A stretch of 64,000 nucleotides of DNA, from positions 14,181,559 through 14,245,558 of the forward strand of contig NW_024043372.1 in assembly GCF_014851395.1 (NCBI RefSeq), in the 5' to 3' direction. Shown one piece after another: positions 1 to 31,600 of this stretch (within the stretch, counting starts at the first letter, position 1; each line of letters starts with the position of its first letter). The notes under the pieces were generated by a model. It was not told where the DNA came from, ran no database searches, and was given only the letters and a program-made list of their open reading frames with translations. This DNA is from Micropterus salmoides. Its lineage: Eukaryota > Chordata > Actinopteri > Centrarchiformes > Centrarchidae. The position numbers were made by a program, and so were the translations under genes.

Positions 1-57
1 GGCTAAACATAAAGACAAAACATAGAAGGAAGAATAAGAAGAGGAAAAACAGGTTAC

Positions 58-17889
<17,832 letters not shown>

Positions 17890-20706
17890 CTCCTCTCTGA
17901 ATGTCGCCGCCGGTGGAGGCACGGAGCTACCGCGAGAGCGAGAACGGAGTTTTGGGTGGTGGTGTGTTCACGGCCCCTCAGCGGGCCCTGCCGTATAATC
18001 TCGGTACTGCAGTAAAACTGTGATTATGATTCCTGAGTCCTGGATTAATAATGAGCCCTTTAGAGACTTAAGTAATAGACTAAAGTAGTTAAACAGTGAA
18101 CAAACAAAAACAAAGCAGAGAAACATTATTCTCAAAGTAGTTAGTTATAGATGAGAGGAGGTGGACTGTGTTTTACATTGATGATGCTTGGTGCTCAAAC
18201 ACAGTCAAGTTTTTATTGTGATGAAACCATATTATCATATTTTTCCTGCTGTTTACATTCACAATTCAAAAAATGCACTGCAGAATATTCTGGGTGTAGA
18301 TGTATATGTATATATGTATATAAATAACTATGTTTTATTCTATTTGTTTTATGTTACCATATTTTGATACATATTCTGTTCTGTGTGTGTGGCAAGAAGG
18401 GACTACAAACTTTCATTTCGTCATACAACTTTATGTTGTATAATTACAAATAAACTACCTTATACTTGAATATATGGCACAGCACATTTGTAAATAAAAT
18501 ACATAATCAACATGATTAAAAATCAATAATCAAAAATGAGGAATTGAAGAAATTAATAACAAATTCAGTATTTTTGTAGTTACTTTATAAATATGTATGT
18601 TTATAAGCTATGCCGTATGTCAAATCTTTTTACTCTATTCAAACATACCCAAATCTTTAATTTCACTTGTGTTTGATGCATGTTTTTTTAAGTCAAGCTA
18701 TTTTTAATACCATGCACATCAAGATAAAATGTAGGTTAAACACCATTCCACCAAACAATAAAAATATTAGTGTAATCTCATCATAATAATTTCCACTCGT
18801 CATCAATTTAACAAAAGTAAAAACAGGAGACAAAATTAAATATGACACAAAATAGTTTCCTTAAAAATGAATCTTCCAAGCTAAGCAACAGCTTAACTTA
18901 CAGTTTTTTTCACAACGTTTTATTTCATTATCTTCATTTTGTTTAATACCCAACTCTGATGTTAAATGATGTTATATGAATATAGAGGAGTATGAGAGGA
19001 GTATAGTTAGTTAAAAGGTTTGCTGCCACAACATGACATAACAAAATCTCTTTTTCCTTTGTAATATGGCATATAAACCAGTTAGTTCACTGCCTGCAAA
19101 CTGGAATAAAACCAAACCAAACAGCATCTGTAGCTCTGTGCATCTCACATTTGATATATGTGTGCTTTAATAAAAAAAAAACTGTTTTTTGTAAGTTAAA
19201 TTTACCCGTGCAGTAATAAACACATGACTATAACCGTTTACTAAATGCTGAAAGGTACCAAACAAACACAACCAAAACGTCTAAAAGGAAAAACACGTTG
19301 GACATTTGGAGCATTAATTATATCTTTTGCTTCTTAATGGCTTGAACTGGAATGCCAAGTCACATGCTGCACTTCTGTATTTCAACTCACAATCTGAGTT
19401 ATCACAAAAATCACAGACATTATAATTTGGAATATTCAAAGTAAAACATCTTCTTTCTTCTTCTTCTTTCATCACAGTAGGGGTTCATAAATGAGCAAAT
19501 CAGCTCTCTTCTTGATTATTAGGTGAATTAAAATTGACAGCCACTGCGCCTCCTGTATGGTTTTTGAACTGAAACAGTTTTACATGACCTCCTTTGATAG
19601 ATTTGTTTATTGATTTTTACGTGACAAAGACAAAAATACAATAAATGTAATGAACACCATAATTTACTCAGCAGGACTCTCCTCCATTGAAACAAAGGCA
19701 GGGGGGATTCTGTTGTTTCCACTTCTGAAGAATGAGACACTTAGCCAGTAGTGTTGAAAAGGCAAGAGCATTAATTAGTTTGGAGGGTAGTGAAGAGAAG
19801 TCAGGCACAAAACCTAAGATGCTACCACAGGGAAAGGGTCATTTGACACAGAGGAAAAGTTTCTAAAGATGGATGGTCAAAACTGTGTTAAAGAAGCGTT
19901 ACCTTATGTCAGTTTTTTTTGTCTTAGTCCAGTAAACTCTGTCAATAAGCTTTAATTGAATAAAGCTAGGACAAGCTCAAATAGAAGACTTATACATTTT
20001 TAATACAAATAAAACAACCACATCCGAAAATGTATAGTCAAAATCATTTTCCCAATTTTGTTTAGGGGACAAAAAGTGAGTGGGTGTGAGAGAGGGAATC
20101 AAATCATACAGGCATAAATAGAGTCCCGATTATTAACATTGGCTTCTAGGATGTTTTCCAAGTCAGATTCAGGGGGGGAATTGTGGATAGGTGTTTCTCA
20201 CAGAGTCACAAACTTGAAAATAAAACAAGATGCGAATGAGGAATGAATGTGTTTTTTAAGAGAATTGTGAGAAAATCCAAATACATAGGTCCTTTTTGTT
20301 CTGAGCCCTTTTCTATACCAGCCTCTACTACATGATTGCATATCATCATCATTATATTTCATCTGGAGAGGGGATGTTGAACCTCTGAAGTGGCTTCTGT
20401 GTTAACAAGTAAACAACAAGTTAAGGGCAGAATTGAACACTTTCTTGTTTCCAAACTTTGATGTCATTACACTTCCCCCCAATTAGTACGGAGCTCCGAC
20501 AGTAAAAAACAGGGCACCCCATCTGTTTGCATACCCAGTTTGTGTTTGATCAGACTGTGCTTGTGTGAATGCACACAAGGGAGGAAGGGGGAGCACATTA
20601 TGTTTGGTTTTTTTTGGAACAAGCTGTAGCAAAATCCTCATTCATGGGACCAAAAAGATTGATTTGCTGCATTGTGCTTCAAATCTCCAAAGAGGATTTT
20701 GCATCC

Positions 20707-20729
20707 TGTGTGTGTGTGTGTGTGTGTGT
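20707..20729 (+). repeat. (TG)n microsatellite
   Basis: Uninterrupted TG dinucleotides, about 11 units, in intergenic DNA. Confidence 0.95.
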
Positions 20730-21179
20730 AAGATGGCAGTCGATTAGGTTTATCCTTTACAGGCATACTGACAGCCTGGATGTTAAACAAATGAGTGAGG
20801 GTTCATACTTTAAACAAAGGAAAGGAAAAATCAGGAGGACCCAAGTCTGAAATCTAATACAGCGCCTTTCAGTGCTGAGAAACTTGACTGTGCTGTAATT
20901 ATTAATCCTCTTAACGAGCAGAATGTAAAGTGGAGCCCAGAGGAGCCGGGCCGCAGCCTTATCTATGACAAACGGCTGAGCATCCTAATTGCAGAGAGAG
21001 ATCTGACAGGATAAATTTATACCAGAAATGTGACTCATCTGACATGTTGGCAGCAGTGAGAGCACGGATACAAGCTAGAGCATCAGTTGTGCTTTTAAAC
21101 ATTAATTTCTGTACAGTATAGATCATGCAATATAAAGTAACACACACTAAAAATCACAGGCACAAGACTCTGCCATATT

Positions 21180-21690
21180 TTGGGTCAATATGTGGGATCA
21201 CTTTACCCAGTATTCATGGGTAGATCATCACCCAAATAATGGCTTGGTTTAAGCCAGGGTTAGTGCCGTTTTGTTATATTACTGTTCAACAGTAGTGGGG
21301 TAATATTCGGAAAGTTTAAAATAAAGAACCAAAAGTAAACATAGTCATCAAGCATAATAAGTATTTATCATGGGATTACAATTATTGCGCATTAAAGTGT
21401 AAGTATCACTTAAATGTTGCATTTAATAAAGGTGGAGCTAATTTTAACTACTTTATATACTGCTGGGGAGCTTAACCAAAAATAGTAATACATCATTATT
21501 ATTTATTTGTTGATCATTTTCTTATTCATAATCTAAATCTGTAAAGTAACTAGTAACTAAATAAGTCATGGAAATGTGGGGAAGTAAAGGGTACGATGAA
21601 AAGTATCATATAATGGATGTACTCAAGTAAAGTACAACTACCTACCTAGTACTTAAGTAAACGTACTGCTGTTTGGTTATTTACCCAATG
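21180..21690 (+). repeat. Dispersed fish repeat (TACTCAAGTAAAGTACAA type)
   Basis: Contains AAGGTGGAGCTAATTTTAAC, ATCTGTAAAGTAACTAGTAA, TACTCAAGTAAAGTACAACT and AGTACTTAAGTAAACGTACT. A second copy at 37,965-38,730 shares AAGGTGGAGCTAGTTTTACT and AATACTCAAGTACAATTACA. Class unresolved; non-coding. Confidence 0.6.
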
Positions 21691-21789
21691 GTGGTGAACT
21701 GTTTTAATCTACTCTAGCTTTTTTTAAACGTACATGTTACTCTTTGTCAGTGAGTGTTAATTATATATGCAGTTGGAATCACATATCAG

Positions 21790-21816
21790 TATATATATAT
21801 ATATATATATATATAT
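21790..21816. repeat. (AT)n microsatellite
   Basis: Uninterrupted AT dinucleotides, about 13 units. Confidence 0.95.
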
Positions 21817-22154
21817 TACTACAATTTGCCTCAAGGGGCTTTGTCACACGCACTTCGTTTTGTGCAACTAACAATATAATTTAGTAGCGTAAGGGATAGC
21901 TAGATTTAAAAAATATCCTAATGAAAGAAATCATTCAAACAATCATTCATTCGAAATGCTTTTGATTTATTGTCTAACACTCGCTCAAATCTCCATATTT
22001 TGTTAAATTTAAAATACAGCTAAGTAACCCAACAGTAATAGCAACACTGACAGTGCGTCAAAACAACCCTTTGTTACTGGGTAAACACCAGTATTGCTTC
22101 GGTACAACAGTAGGCTACTGACTGAACCAATTTGCGCAGTGTTTCATGTTTATA

Positions 22155-22375
22155 TATATAACCGATGGGGACTAGTGTCACTGTGGGGACAAATATTGAG
22201 CTCCCCACAGGTAGAGACTGTTTTTTGAGGGTTAAGACTTGGTTGAAGGGTTCAAGATACAATTAGGTTATAGTTAGAGTTAGGGTAAAGGGCTAGGGAA
22301 TGCATTATGTCAGGGAAATGTTCCACGGGGATGGAGGTACAAATGTATGTGATTTTTAGTGTGTATGTGTGTTCA
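22155..22375 (+). repeat. Dispersed fish repeat (GGGGACAAATATTG / AGGGAATGCATTATGTC)
   Basis: Contains TGTGGGGACAAATATTGAGC, TTGAGGGTTAAGACTTGGTT, TTAGAGTTAGGGTAAAGGGC and TAGGGAATGCATTATGTCAG, ending in GTGTGTATGTGTGT. This order is familiar from many teleost genomes. It is a diverged copy with no coding role. Confidence 0.6.
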
Positions 22376-24644
22376 TCTAGTATATGGAAAACACCACATT
22401 AAGGAACTGTAAAACAAGTGCATAATCTCCTTGTAGGTGTAGATAAGAAGATGTGATAATAGGATTAGGAGCAAGTTATTTCTGATATAAAAAGAGTGTG
22501 AGTGCATGTTCAGTGACAGCAGAAGGCATGATTAAACTGAAAGGTGTGGGGGGAAAAGGTGCGCACAAGTCTCATTAAAATGTAACAACAGACATTAGAA
22601 GTTCCCTGCGTGAAAACAGCCCCGTCACATTACATCCAGCCGCCTGGTGCGATTAGCGGAGGGTGTTAGAGCCATTTAAGAAGGACAGGCAGTTTGGGAT
22701 AGAATCCATCACATCTCTTTCTCTCACCCTGTCTCCCAATTGGCTTTCAACCAACAAGGTCAAAGTAAGGAGGTCTGATCTTTTTATTGGGGAGCAGATT
22801 GAGGGCGCATAATGATTTAACCTCATTCAGAGGAAAGACAACGTTGCCAAGATTTCTGGATCTGCAAACACTGAACAATTAAGACCACAAGATAGCAGGA
22901 AATCCCTACGTATCCATCATTTTTGCAAAGATTTTCAGGTCTCCTGCTGGTATTGCCACCTCCCACACTCCCCCACCTGCTTTGCCCTGGAGCCTTATCA
23001 GGATGCAGACAGCATCTTGTGCAGGATTTCTGTCACTGGCAGGCAATTCTCCTGTATTCTGACCCTCCCCTGCAATCTTCTGAGTCGCAGACTGTTGCTC
23101 AGACAAAGACACAAATGCCAGCAGGAAATTAACAGCATCCTCTTTTATTTCTTGATTAATTTGTCTTCTTGGCAGGTACAACAGGAAACAATAAACCATC
23201 AGGGGGCAAAATCATGTTTTAGACATTCAAAAACAGGAGAAATCTTCATCAGATGTTGGAGTGGGTTCCCGGGAGCTTTAACACTCACTATATTAATGTG
23301 TGGTAACCAGCTGCGGTCTCTCCTCTGAATAATAAAAAATGAATGCATGCTCACATTTGATGAACAATGTTGACGTTTGGGTTCCCGTTAAAAGAAATAA
23401 TGAAAAAATTATAAGGCAAAAGTAAACTTCTCATCCTAGAATAACCCTTAATGTCTGGTAGCAGTGGACTGATGTGCAGCCGACCAACAAACATGATTTC
23501 AAGGCAGACCCTGTTTCAGGCCGTATAACTGGGCTCTAATATTCACAGTCATGCATCACCAAGCTTCTTTGCTGTGGCAGTTGGCAGCACCAGATGTACA
23601 GTAGAATATGAGAGAAGTCGTCCAGAACGTGCGGCTGCAGGCCGACTGACAATCTTGATAAAACTTGTATTGGCTGTGCAGGATATTTCTCATCCGTCCT
23701 TTTGTCATACAGCAGCCCGAAACTGTAATTACATTTCAAGAGTATGGAGCTCTGTTGTGGCTTGCAGCTGTTAAAACGCAACACAAATTAATGGTAGAAG
23801 TAGATAAGTAATATCTTTTTTAATACCGGGCTTCTGCCCCCAAAACCTTCACTTACTGCCGATTTTATTCACAGAAAATGTTGTAAGAAGCAAAACAGAA
23901 GATAACATGTTGATTAGAGAGAATAGAGATAGCAGAAATGCCTTAGATGAAGTGCAGAAAGCTTAATCAGATCTTCTGAGAGCTACTCATGATTAAAAAT
24001 AACATTTGCACAGTATCTGGAGTTGAAAAATACATTGGTTTGCCTGTTTACGTATTCAACCACGCAGACAAATAAAGGCGTCGGAGAGGAAACTCACTGA
24101 TAAGAAAAAAACCTCAGAAGAATAACAATTTCCAAAATGATATTTACATTTTATTTATGCTTTGATAACTAAATAGACCAGCCTACCTGGAAGATGGAGA
24201 CAGGATATCAGGCATTATCGATCGTTTTATATGAAAGAAAAAAACAACAACTGAAAAACAGTCGGATCAACACGATATCATTAATATGACAATATATCAA
24301 GAAGAATAGTACGTCGTCTTTTACATCACCTCTACATACTGGCGGTATTGTGCTTTGACTTTTGCAACTAGAACACAGATACAGAAAAAAATTTACCAGC
24401 CCCACAAAACTCCAAGGGTTTCAGCAATCAACTCTCCTGGGAAGGAAAAAAAATCACCTAACCTCATCCTGCAGTCGAGATAAGAGGAAATGAAGTTGAA
24501 TGAAGACTCCTCGACTCATCGGGCACGTGTGAAAGTGAAAAAAACAACAACTAACAGATGAGAAATGAAATTAGGTACAGCTCATCCATTTGCACAATCA
24601 ACAAACACATGCTGTACCAGCTTGGGTACTGATGTTGATACCCA

Positions 24645-24649
<5 letters not shown>

Positions 24650-24681
<32 letters not shown>

Positions 24682-24682
24682 A
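24650..24682. repeat. (CA)n microsatellite
   Basis: Uninterrupted CA dinucleotides, about 16 units, starting after a CCC. Confidence 0.95.
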
Positions 24683-24774
24683 CAAACTGTATGGCTGCAC
24701 ACATAAACAGAAATATATGGGATGTATCATCTTCCATTTTCTGTATATCATTGAGGCAAAGTTGGTAATTGGTA

Positions 24775-24776
<2 letters not shown>

Positions 24777-24811
<35 letters not shown>
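24777..24811. repeat. (TA)n microsatellite
   Basis: Uninterrupted TA dinucleotides, about 17 units, followed by an A run. Confidence 0.95.
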
Positions 24812-24815
<4 letters not shown>

Positions 24816-24951
24816 ATCCAAATTATAAATGAAATGAAAAACATGCACTGGACAAATACAAGCATGCATTTACATGATGAGACCTGAAATCATCACCAGT
24901 ACATTTCAAATGGCAGATGATGCACCTCTACCACTACAACTGCCACCACAA

Positions 24952-24972
24952 CCCCCCCCCCCCCCCCCCCCC
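24952..24972 (+). repeat. Poly-C run (C21)
   Basis: Twenty-one consecutive C residues (poly-G on the strand of asic1). The count may be affected by sequencing. Confidence 0.9.
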
Positions 24973-25227
24973 TCCGAAAACTTCCCTGCATACCAGACTA
25001 CACTCATTGCAAACGTAGATACATTCTCTTACAAACTACACAGAGTCTGGCTGTGTTATGGAGCGTTGCAACAGTTACAGATGTTGCTACATGTACAGTG
25101 GAGTAAGCAGTATGAATATTTGTCCCACTAGCAGGCCAGTAATGAAACTGTCGTGTGTTGCTGTGTTATATAAAGGCATGGGGGCTCTCTCTGATCTATG
25201 GTGAGATAACTGTACATGTTTCCCTTG

Positions 25228-25233
25228 TTTATT
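25228..25233 (-). terminator. Candidate asic1 polyadenylation signal AATAAA
   Basis: AATAAA on the minus strand, about 370 nt after the asic1 stop codon. It is the first full signal I noticed downstream of the stop. Use of this site is not shown, and no strong GU-rich element follows. Confidence 0.3.
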
Positions 25234-25600
25234 TTGACATTTGTTTGTCTTTTGAAAGAGAGGTCCGTGTTGGCAAGCCTTCTCTATGACCATCCTTTGT
25301 GGCAGTATTCCAGAGGAGAACACAGAGACAGAAGAGTTTCGAGTGCTGCATGACATGTTCTCCGGAAAAACAAAAAATGAACACAGATTTTAGATTTTGG
25401 GATATCCTCTCCACTTGGCCTCGGGTGAAATTTCTTTCACCGTTTTTGATTTGTCTGCTTTACTCCTTTTCTACTGTATGTAAAAAGTGCCTCTGGTAGA
25501 CTTCGAATCAGTTCCTCACACTCCCCGTGTTGGATAGTTCTTGTTGTATGGTTGGCTTTGGTTGCATAACGCGCACTTTGATGCTTCACCCGGGCTCTGC

Positions 25601-25696
25601 TCAGCAAGTGAAGTCTTCAAAGTTGGCCTGTCCCGGGTGATGAGGTAGCATGTTGCCAGGATATGTTGATGGTGTACGCAGGTTCTCGCAAGGAGC
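25601..25696 (-). CDS. asic1: asic1 coding exon 10 (residues 511-541 and stop)
   Basis: 96 nt. Acceptor TCTCTCTCAG|GCT, ending in TGA. It encodes [15 protein letters not shown], then [16 protein letters not shown]. The last residues match the mammalian ASIC1 tail that binds the PDZ protein PICK1 (known for the family). Confidence 0.95.
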   Translation of the reverse strand, partial: APCENLRTPSTYPGNMLPHHPGQANFEDFTC

Positions 25697-28600
25697 CTGA
25701 GAGAGAAATTAGGAGAGAGAGAGAAAGCAAAAAGGCTGGTAAGACAAAGTAGAGGAGGATAAAGAGAGATAAATGATCACCAGGAGAGTATTGAGACAGA
25801 GGGAAGGCAAATGAGCAGAGTGGGAGTCATCACATTCAGAATAAAACAGAAAATAAAATACATTTGAGAAAAGTCAAAGACACACTCCTAGAATAACATG
25901 ACATGAGCAACAAGCTGGGCCAGGAAAAAAATGATGAAATGGATGAAGGTGGATGGAAAGTAGTGGATGGCAAGTAATTCAGGAGTGCAGATCAGAGGAG
26001 GAGCGCATGTTTCTCTTTTTTTATCTTCCTGGGCTCAGACTTACAATCAAAGTGAGCTGGCTTCATTTACACTTGGAAATAAGTGAGCTGTCACACCTTC
26101 CAAAGCTCTAATTCCGACCTGTCCCTGCTGGTCCTGTCCCTGAGCTTTGATTAAATTCGTGCCACTTTCTGCTCTCTAACTTCTCTCTCTCTATTTCTCT
26201 CTCTCAATTTTCTCTCCATCTCATCGCAATCACTTTTTTGCTCCCTTCCCTGTCTCTCAAGTCCTTCCCTCCTTAGCTTCCTCCATCTCTATCGCTTCAC
26301 TCTCTTGTTTACTTTTCCCAACCACTATCACTTCGTCCTCCTGTACTTAAGACTGGTGAAGACAAAGAAGAGAGCCTGCCCCTGTCAAAGCAATGCAGTC
26401 TGACACAGTGAAAGTACTTAGCAGCAGCCTACTGACATGGCGTTTCACATCATCCAGGCTCAGCACAGCTCCCCGGTCGTTGTTGTTGCGGCCTTTGTGT
26501 TTCTTCTTCACGCACCGGCACAGTTTGTACTTGAGCACCTGAAAATAGGCGAGGACATCCATTACAGGCCTTCAAAACTGGCCTGGATCAAAACACAGTA
26601 TTCTATTTCTTTCTCTTCATTTTCCATCTTTACATAGTTCAAGCCCACATGCTTTGGAGTTTGAAGGATCAGGCAAATTGAAATTCAAATGAGATTAATT
26701 TTATGCATCTACAAATATATTTCACCATTGATCCTGCACGTGAGCAAGTGCTGCTTTCTCTCACACACACATCTAACTTCAAGGATTAACAGACACATAA
26801 AAATTCTCTCTGCATTGTTGTTAGAAGAGAAGGCATACAGGAAGCATGCAACACAGAGTTCTCTCTAATGAGAACGGACAGAGACATCCTGACTAATCTA
26901 AAAAATAATACATCCAAAATGTTAATGTATTCAGCGTTGCTGCTGCTGAGATGCGTGTGTCACAAAGAGATAGGCTGCAGGGTTGTGAGGGACAGAGCGC
27001 TCGTCACGCTCGCTAAAACACGTCCTTGTACGGATGGTAACATTGTGTGAAAATCTCCATTTTGTGAGCAAGTAATTCCATTAATGGCGCAGTACAAATT
27101 TCCATAAACAACACATTGCACTAGATGTTTTAACTAAGTGGGAGGCACCCAATGATGATGGGGAGATATTTTAAAGAGAGATATTTTACCTCATATAGAT
27201 AGTCAAAAAGCTCAAGAATAGTTAGGATGCTGGCTCCGATGAAAAGACCCATCTGACCTCCGATATCACCTGAAAAGACAAATAAGAAAGCACAAATTGT
27301 AACTTACTCTGACAAAAGTCATCTCTGTGCATTCACATAAAACATAGGTTAGCTTTCATATTAACTTTTAACAAATTTTTTATCTTTATTAAGGTCTGAA
27401 AGGTGAACATCATAACAGAAAACACAGATGTAATTTGAAAAGCCACGATAGATTAAAGAGACAGTTTCATGTCTTCTGGGACCTGAACACCTATTATAAA
27501 AATGCAAGTGCTTGTGTTCCTGTCACTTTGGATAAAAAGCATCTGTCATGTTGCACACTGCATATTATCTATTACCAAGAAAACACTTGACAGCCATTTC
27601 CTTACCCAAAAGGCCTGCCAATTCGTAAGCTTTCTTTTGTTCAATGGTTTCGTAGTTCAGCGCTTCAAAGTAGATATCCAGAACCAGAATGTTATCACTG
27701 TAAACAGAGAGAGAAGCAGACAGTCTTAAGTCATATATTCAAATGTCTCAGTTTACATTTTATACACTTTTCTTTTTATCAAAGTGTCCCCAGGCGTAGA
27801 AGGTGACTGGTGAGTCTGCCACTTTCTGCAGATCACTGCGCAGATGCATCAAGTTGAGCAAATAACCTGCCGTCACTTATTTCCCATAGGTGGGTTTGGT
27901 CATTGGGAAAACAAGGGAAATAATGACAGCTGTTTGATTTCAAACAGTGTTAATGTCTAAAACCCATGACTTCAGCACAAAGAAAAATAATGGGGATTAG
28001 GCCCAGAGCAAGGCTGACTATTATTTTGATTCCTGAATATCCTCTCTGTGGGACGAATCAGACTACACACCCCAGTGGACTTGAGATCAAAACTGTATCT
28101 CGACTTTTTCTTTTTTCTGTACTTGGCGCACTATTTTATTACTTACATTTAAGTCAAGACAAGTGATGATCTGCCAGTCTTAAAGAAATTCTGTTAAAGC
28201 CGAGGGCTGATTTGAAACGGCTAAATCACAGCTGATAATGTATAGATGGAGATGTATGACAAAATGAACATGCAACATCTGCTTGTTTCATGCTAAGTGT
28301 GGGAGATTTACTTCCAGCTTATGCAGTTTGACTGTACTATTCTTATTAAAAGAACATAAAACATCTGTAGCAAAACCGTGAAACAATCATCGTTCACTCA
28401 GTTCCTCGCCTGATAGCGTAATCTCGGTTAGTGGTTGGCAACCTTTTTTGTCAGACATTCACACACAGCCCTGGGGAGGACTTTTTCACAGGAGACATTT
28501 TGACTTTTCATAGCAGGAAAAGCACAGGTGGAACAACTAACATCGATGGCTCTGTTCCATTAAGTGTCACAGGAAGCCTCTTCAGTGCATGTACAGTACC

Positions 28601-31600
28601 AAGACCCCAGACCTGGCTCACCTAAATGGAATGCAGCCTTCATTAATGCTAATTACACCTGCGCATATCCTATTCTGACAAATCAAAGCACGAATGTAGC
28701 AAATGTGTTTGTATCAATTATATAAGTGAATAATGTACAATAATCAGTTTGCATTCGTACACTACAACTACTGGGAGTGGCAGAAGCTGGATGTTTTATC
28801 CATTTATCTAACTAATTCAACTGTTTCTGTGTTACTTTTAGCCAGAGGTGGGATTAAGTCACATATGTACTAGTCACAAGCAAGTCCCAAGTCTTAACCT
28901 TCAAGTCTCAAGCAAGTCACAAGTCAAGTCATATGAAATTCTTAGGAATTCAGTTTTTGTTTAAACAGTTTAAGAGAGCTGGCAATTCAACTGTAGGATG
29001 ATTTAGGAAGATGTAGTAAGTGTTTCTGTTCTAAATATATTGAACTATAAAGGTGTTTCTATTATTGAAATGAGGTGGAAAAATAGAGTAATAGAAACAC
29101 GTGTCAGTAATGGTAACCTCTTACCATTCCTGTAAAATTAGTTTAAACTATATTTAAAACTATATGCCAGTCATTGGCACAATTGCTTGCAACTGGCTTG
29201 GCCTACCAATGAAATAATAGGGGCTGGTCCTTCCTTACAGCGCGGGCTCTCGTTGGCTATAGTAGGCTGTGTAGGGGGGCATGTGAGCTTCTATTGGGTC
29301 GGATTTGGTGTTAGTCGAAAGGTCAGAGTTCAGCAGCTAATTTGAATACAAGATATTGCATTTGTTTACATCCAAATCTGAGTTATTACGGTTATAATGA
29401 CAAACTAGACACATTTGCCAGCAAATTTGAAATGATGCAGCATCAGTCCCTGGGGATTTATTGATGGAATAATTTATTGATGGAATAATGTGTTTTTGAC
29501 TAAATGTTTTTACTGGATTAGATCTTCTGGAATTTTTACAACATAACAAGACCATTTTTGTCGGAATATAATTGATCAGTGGATTAAGATACTCTTAGGC
29601 TTTAAAGGTGAGTCGCATCAATTTTGATTGTACTGGTTGGTCTAACAGAGGCTCTGTATGGTGACTGTATCTTGAAATGTTTTGCATTGGTCGAATCACA
29701 AGGACTTTAGCTTTCAAATGGTGTATCATATGAGTATGAACTTAACATAGCAGTTGTGCGCCACCAGGAATTTTAAGAGGTTTTCACATAAAGTTACAAC
29801 AGCACCAAACTGCAGCCAAACAACTGGATGCAGCCTAAACTTAGCTTTCTATGCGTTCGACCAGCCTATGTTGGCTAATAAGCCACAGTCACGTAACATA
29901 CCTTTCTTTATGGGTTCTGTAGTGACAGAAAAAGTTAGGATGTTGTAGGTGTTGTGTCACTGATTTTTGAGCTGCAGACCTTGCACAAAGCTGTTCTTTT
30001 CTTCCGTCATCGACAACATAATCCTTGAAAGTCTGTGTTGCACTACAACTAACAGTCTTTTTCTACACCGCTGTCCGGAGATCCGGACTGCTATATGAAA
30101 GCACATGGTTGCAGGATTATGCCGCAAACATTGAAATGAGCGAATGCAAATATTTAATTTAAAAAATCAAGTCATTATGAAGTCATCTGTTTCAAGTCTA
30201 AGTCACGTTTCAAGTCATGAACACCAAGTCAAGTCGAGTCTTTTGTCTGTTTTAGTCAAGCAAGTCTCAAGTCTTCAAATTTGCAACTCAAGTCTGACTC
30301 AAGTCAAGTCATTTGACTTGAGTCCCCCATCTCTGCTTTTAGTATTTAAATTGTTTATCCTTTACTTTTAAAATTAGCTAACTACTTCAACTGTTTATTC
30401 ATCACTTTTAACTAATTATTTGAACTGTTTCATTCACCGAACTGATTTTGTCTCTACATGCAGTGATTCATACTTTTAGTTTGCTTGCTAACTAGTGTCC
30501 ATGCATAAAAAATCCCAACACACAGTGTTTGGATGTTACCGCTAACTCAACATGTGGATATATTAATTGCCACTTTATTTTTTTTTAATTAGCTCTACAG
30601 TCTTTCCCCCTGGCAGCTGCAGAACTTGTTACACCCTGGGGTCCAACTGCCCCTGGTTGGGAATCACTGATCTAGGTGAATTTATCATGTTATTACTGAC
30701 ATTTGTGGATGTTTTCTCCTGATTTGTATGCCCACCTGTATAGGTGTCACCCTGCTGTTTGAATAATGCTTCCTCACTGTAAGGGGAGTAACCTGCAAAA
30801 CATCTGATCAGAGCTGCTGTCCTGGAGCCGGTGAAGCTGTGTGTCTATGTGTCTTGGTCTGTGTTTGTGTTTCAGTCCACTGTTAAGAGACTTCAGTTTC
30901 ACACCATTTAACACTGTGCAGCCCAGACACCAGAACACTCCCAGTAAATGTTCATCAGTGTACACTGCTTGGACATATGGCCAGTCAAAAAATTAAAACT
31001 AGATGGACTCACATCTATCCACAGGGAATTACATTCTGAAGACAGAAGTGAGAGGTCTTTGCAGCACTCTGACTACATATGGTGTAATTAAATTGTCCTC
31101 AACAGCTCCGCAGGGAATGATAGATAAAAGATTCAACTATTATTGCACCCTCCCCTCATTTCCTTGAACTAGTTTTGATCTTTTCAGTAGATCTGGCAAA
31201 GAAACACTTAAAACTTGGCTGATTAATCAAGCTAAGCTCTGAATGGAAACTCCTTATTCTATTTCCTCACCTCAATGAAAAAATACAGGTTTGAGAAAAT
31301 GAACTGGTTACAGCAGCTATTGTGTAGCATTTAAGTAAATTGCTTAAAGGGGAATCAACCTCAAAACACTTAATTTATATAGAAAATGTGTAGGAAATCT
31401 AACTTGCTTTGTGGTGTTTTCTTCTTATTCCCACTGGAAATTGACACAGATGATGTAGCCTTGTATTTCTAGTGCAGCTTTACAGCTTTAGTGTTTATTT
31501 ACTTGACTGGCTTGATCAACTTAAAAAATTGGTAAACATTAGATTTTAATCTTAAGTTCCTCACAATCAAGACCAAAAGCTATATTTGACATTCATCAGC

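Larger units (their letters stand above)
18011..25227. other. Intergenic region between SMARCD1 and asic1
   Basis: About 7 kb, AT-rich. It contains two dispersed-repeat copies (21,180-21,690 and 22,155-22,375), TG, AT, CA, TA and C runs, and a few compositionally unusual stretches (20,860-21,030 and 22,600-22,690). No open reading frame here looks like a gene; all are short and hydrophobic or repetitive. Confidence 0.7.
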
